This document shows positions 63,697-64,000 of a DNA stretch of 64,000 nucleotides, piece after piece. Where the stretch lies: assembly GCA_944321845.1 (NCBI GenBank), contig CALUMT010000002.1, positions 1 to 64,000 of the forward strand, given 5' to 3'. A program made the translations under genes and the position numbers. The notes under the pieces were generated by a model that did not search any database, was not told where the DNA came from, and saw only the letters and a list, made by a program, of their open reading frames with translations. The stretch is from an uncultured Butyricimonas sp. Lineage in GTDB: Bacteria > Bacteroidota > Bacteroidia > Bacteroidales > Marinifilaceae. The first letter of the stretch is position 1, and each line of letters starts with the position of its first letter.

Positions 63697-64000
63697 TCAT
63701 AATAAACAGGTGACGCCCGCCATGACGATGGCCACCATGCTCATCAGTTTAATGAGGATATTGAGGCTTGGGCCGGAAGTATCCTTGAAGGGATCGCCCA
63801 CCGTGTCGCCGATGACCGTGGCCTTGTGGGTGTCGGAACCCTTGCCCCCGAGATTACCCTCCTCGATGTATTTCTTGGCGTTATCCCATGCCCCACCGGC
63901 ATTGGCCATGAAAACGGCCAGCACGAAACCGGACCCCAGTCCCCCTGCCAGCAGACCAACCACTCCCGACACGCCGAAAACGAAGCCCACGACAATGGGA
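63697..64000 (-). CDS. hppA: Membrane-bound ion-pumping pyrophosphatase, C-terminal part
   Basis: About 101 C-terminal residues; the rest lies beyond the right edge. The diagnostic stretch [19 protein letters not shown] followed by [20 protein letters not shown] and [15 protein letters not shown] is the hallmark end of HppA, with Asp/Lys residues for pyrophosphate and magnesium. The K in the GDT/GPS region usually tells K-dependent from K-independent types, but the deciding position is outside the window. It couples pyrophosphate hydrolysis to H+ or Na+ export at the inner membrane. Confidence 0.96.
   Translation of the reverse strand, partial: PIVVGFVFGVSGVVGLLAGGLGSGFVLAVFMANAGGAWDNAKKYIEEGNLGGKGSDTHKATVIGDTVGDPFKDTSGPSLNILIKLMSMVAIVMAGVTCLL

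Overview
The window reads as chromosome of a Bacteroidota bacterium, order Bacteroidales, possibly of the Odoribacteraceae (Butyricimonas/Odoribacter) type; the genus is a guess. The evidence is gene content (FecI/FecR/TonB receptor with an STN domain, STN- and signal-peptide-rich envelope genes, DUF3078, NdpA, a fused purH-mreBCD-mrdA-rodA block, class 1B PyrD/PyrK) and promoters of the Bacteroidota type (TTTG, about 20 nt, TAnnTTTG). Both ends cut a gene: a C5-cytosine methyltransferase on the left and an HppA pyrophosphatase on the right. I saw no rRNA, tRNA or CRISPR array.

Layout. 1-2.0 kb is an accessory edge: methyltransferase, a small Xre regulator and a decayed ATPase/regulator pseudogene. 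2.1-2.8 kb is the first of three DUF6266-like genes. 2.9-13.2 kb, all minus strand, holds histidine breakdown (ftcD, hutI) and the cell-elongation operon purH-mreB-mreC-mreD-mrdA-rodA behind one clear promoter. 13.4-16.5 kb has an ECF sigma gene overlapping a gene that looks like a dual-membrane-spanning anti-sigma factor (Dma/Das type), next to a divergent lipoprotein. 16.6-26.5 kb is housekeeping (aminopeptidase P, pyrD/pyrK, uvrA, rpsF-rpsR-rplI, ClC channel) broken by an Xre regulator with a 600-base AT-rich upstream region full of TTACA/TGTAA inverted repeats. 26.5-33.4 kb is an outer-membrane uptake and signalling locus (OMP, FecI, FecR, TonB receptor) beside a GH20 hexosaminidase. 33.6-38.1 kb is mltG, ndpA, a DUF3078 barrel and an SDR.

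38.17-40.87 kb is the main discovery candidate: a 2.7 kb very G-rich element bounded by direct repeats that look like XerCD dif sites. It carries a HUH rolling-circle Rep, a 58-residue four-cysteine protein, an SSB, two more small genes and a 360-base hairpin-rich non-coding region. It has no capsid, Zot or integrase gene, so it looks like a dif-integrating mini-replicon or satellite rather than a full phage.

40.9-49.0 kb is a TPR protein, gyrA, an exported flavodoxin with a carboxymuconolactone-decarboxylase/cupin fusion and AraC regulator, a PhnP-like hydrolase and the second DUF6266-like gene. 49.0-55.8 kb is a low-GC accessory stretch: Sel1-repeat genes, an unknown 129-residue protein, an orphan 398-residue protein, and a three-gene translationally coupled module (DUF3791, DUF3990, small partner) that looks like an ADP-ribosyltransferase toxin-antitoxin unit, followed by debris of a conjugative element. 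55.8-64 kb is the third DUF6266-like gene, an M48 protease, an RsmI-like methylase, proline breakdown (PRODH, P5C dehydrogenase), guaA, a Dph6-like ATPase and hppA.
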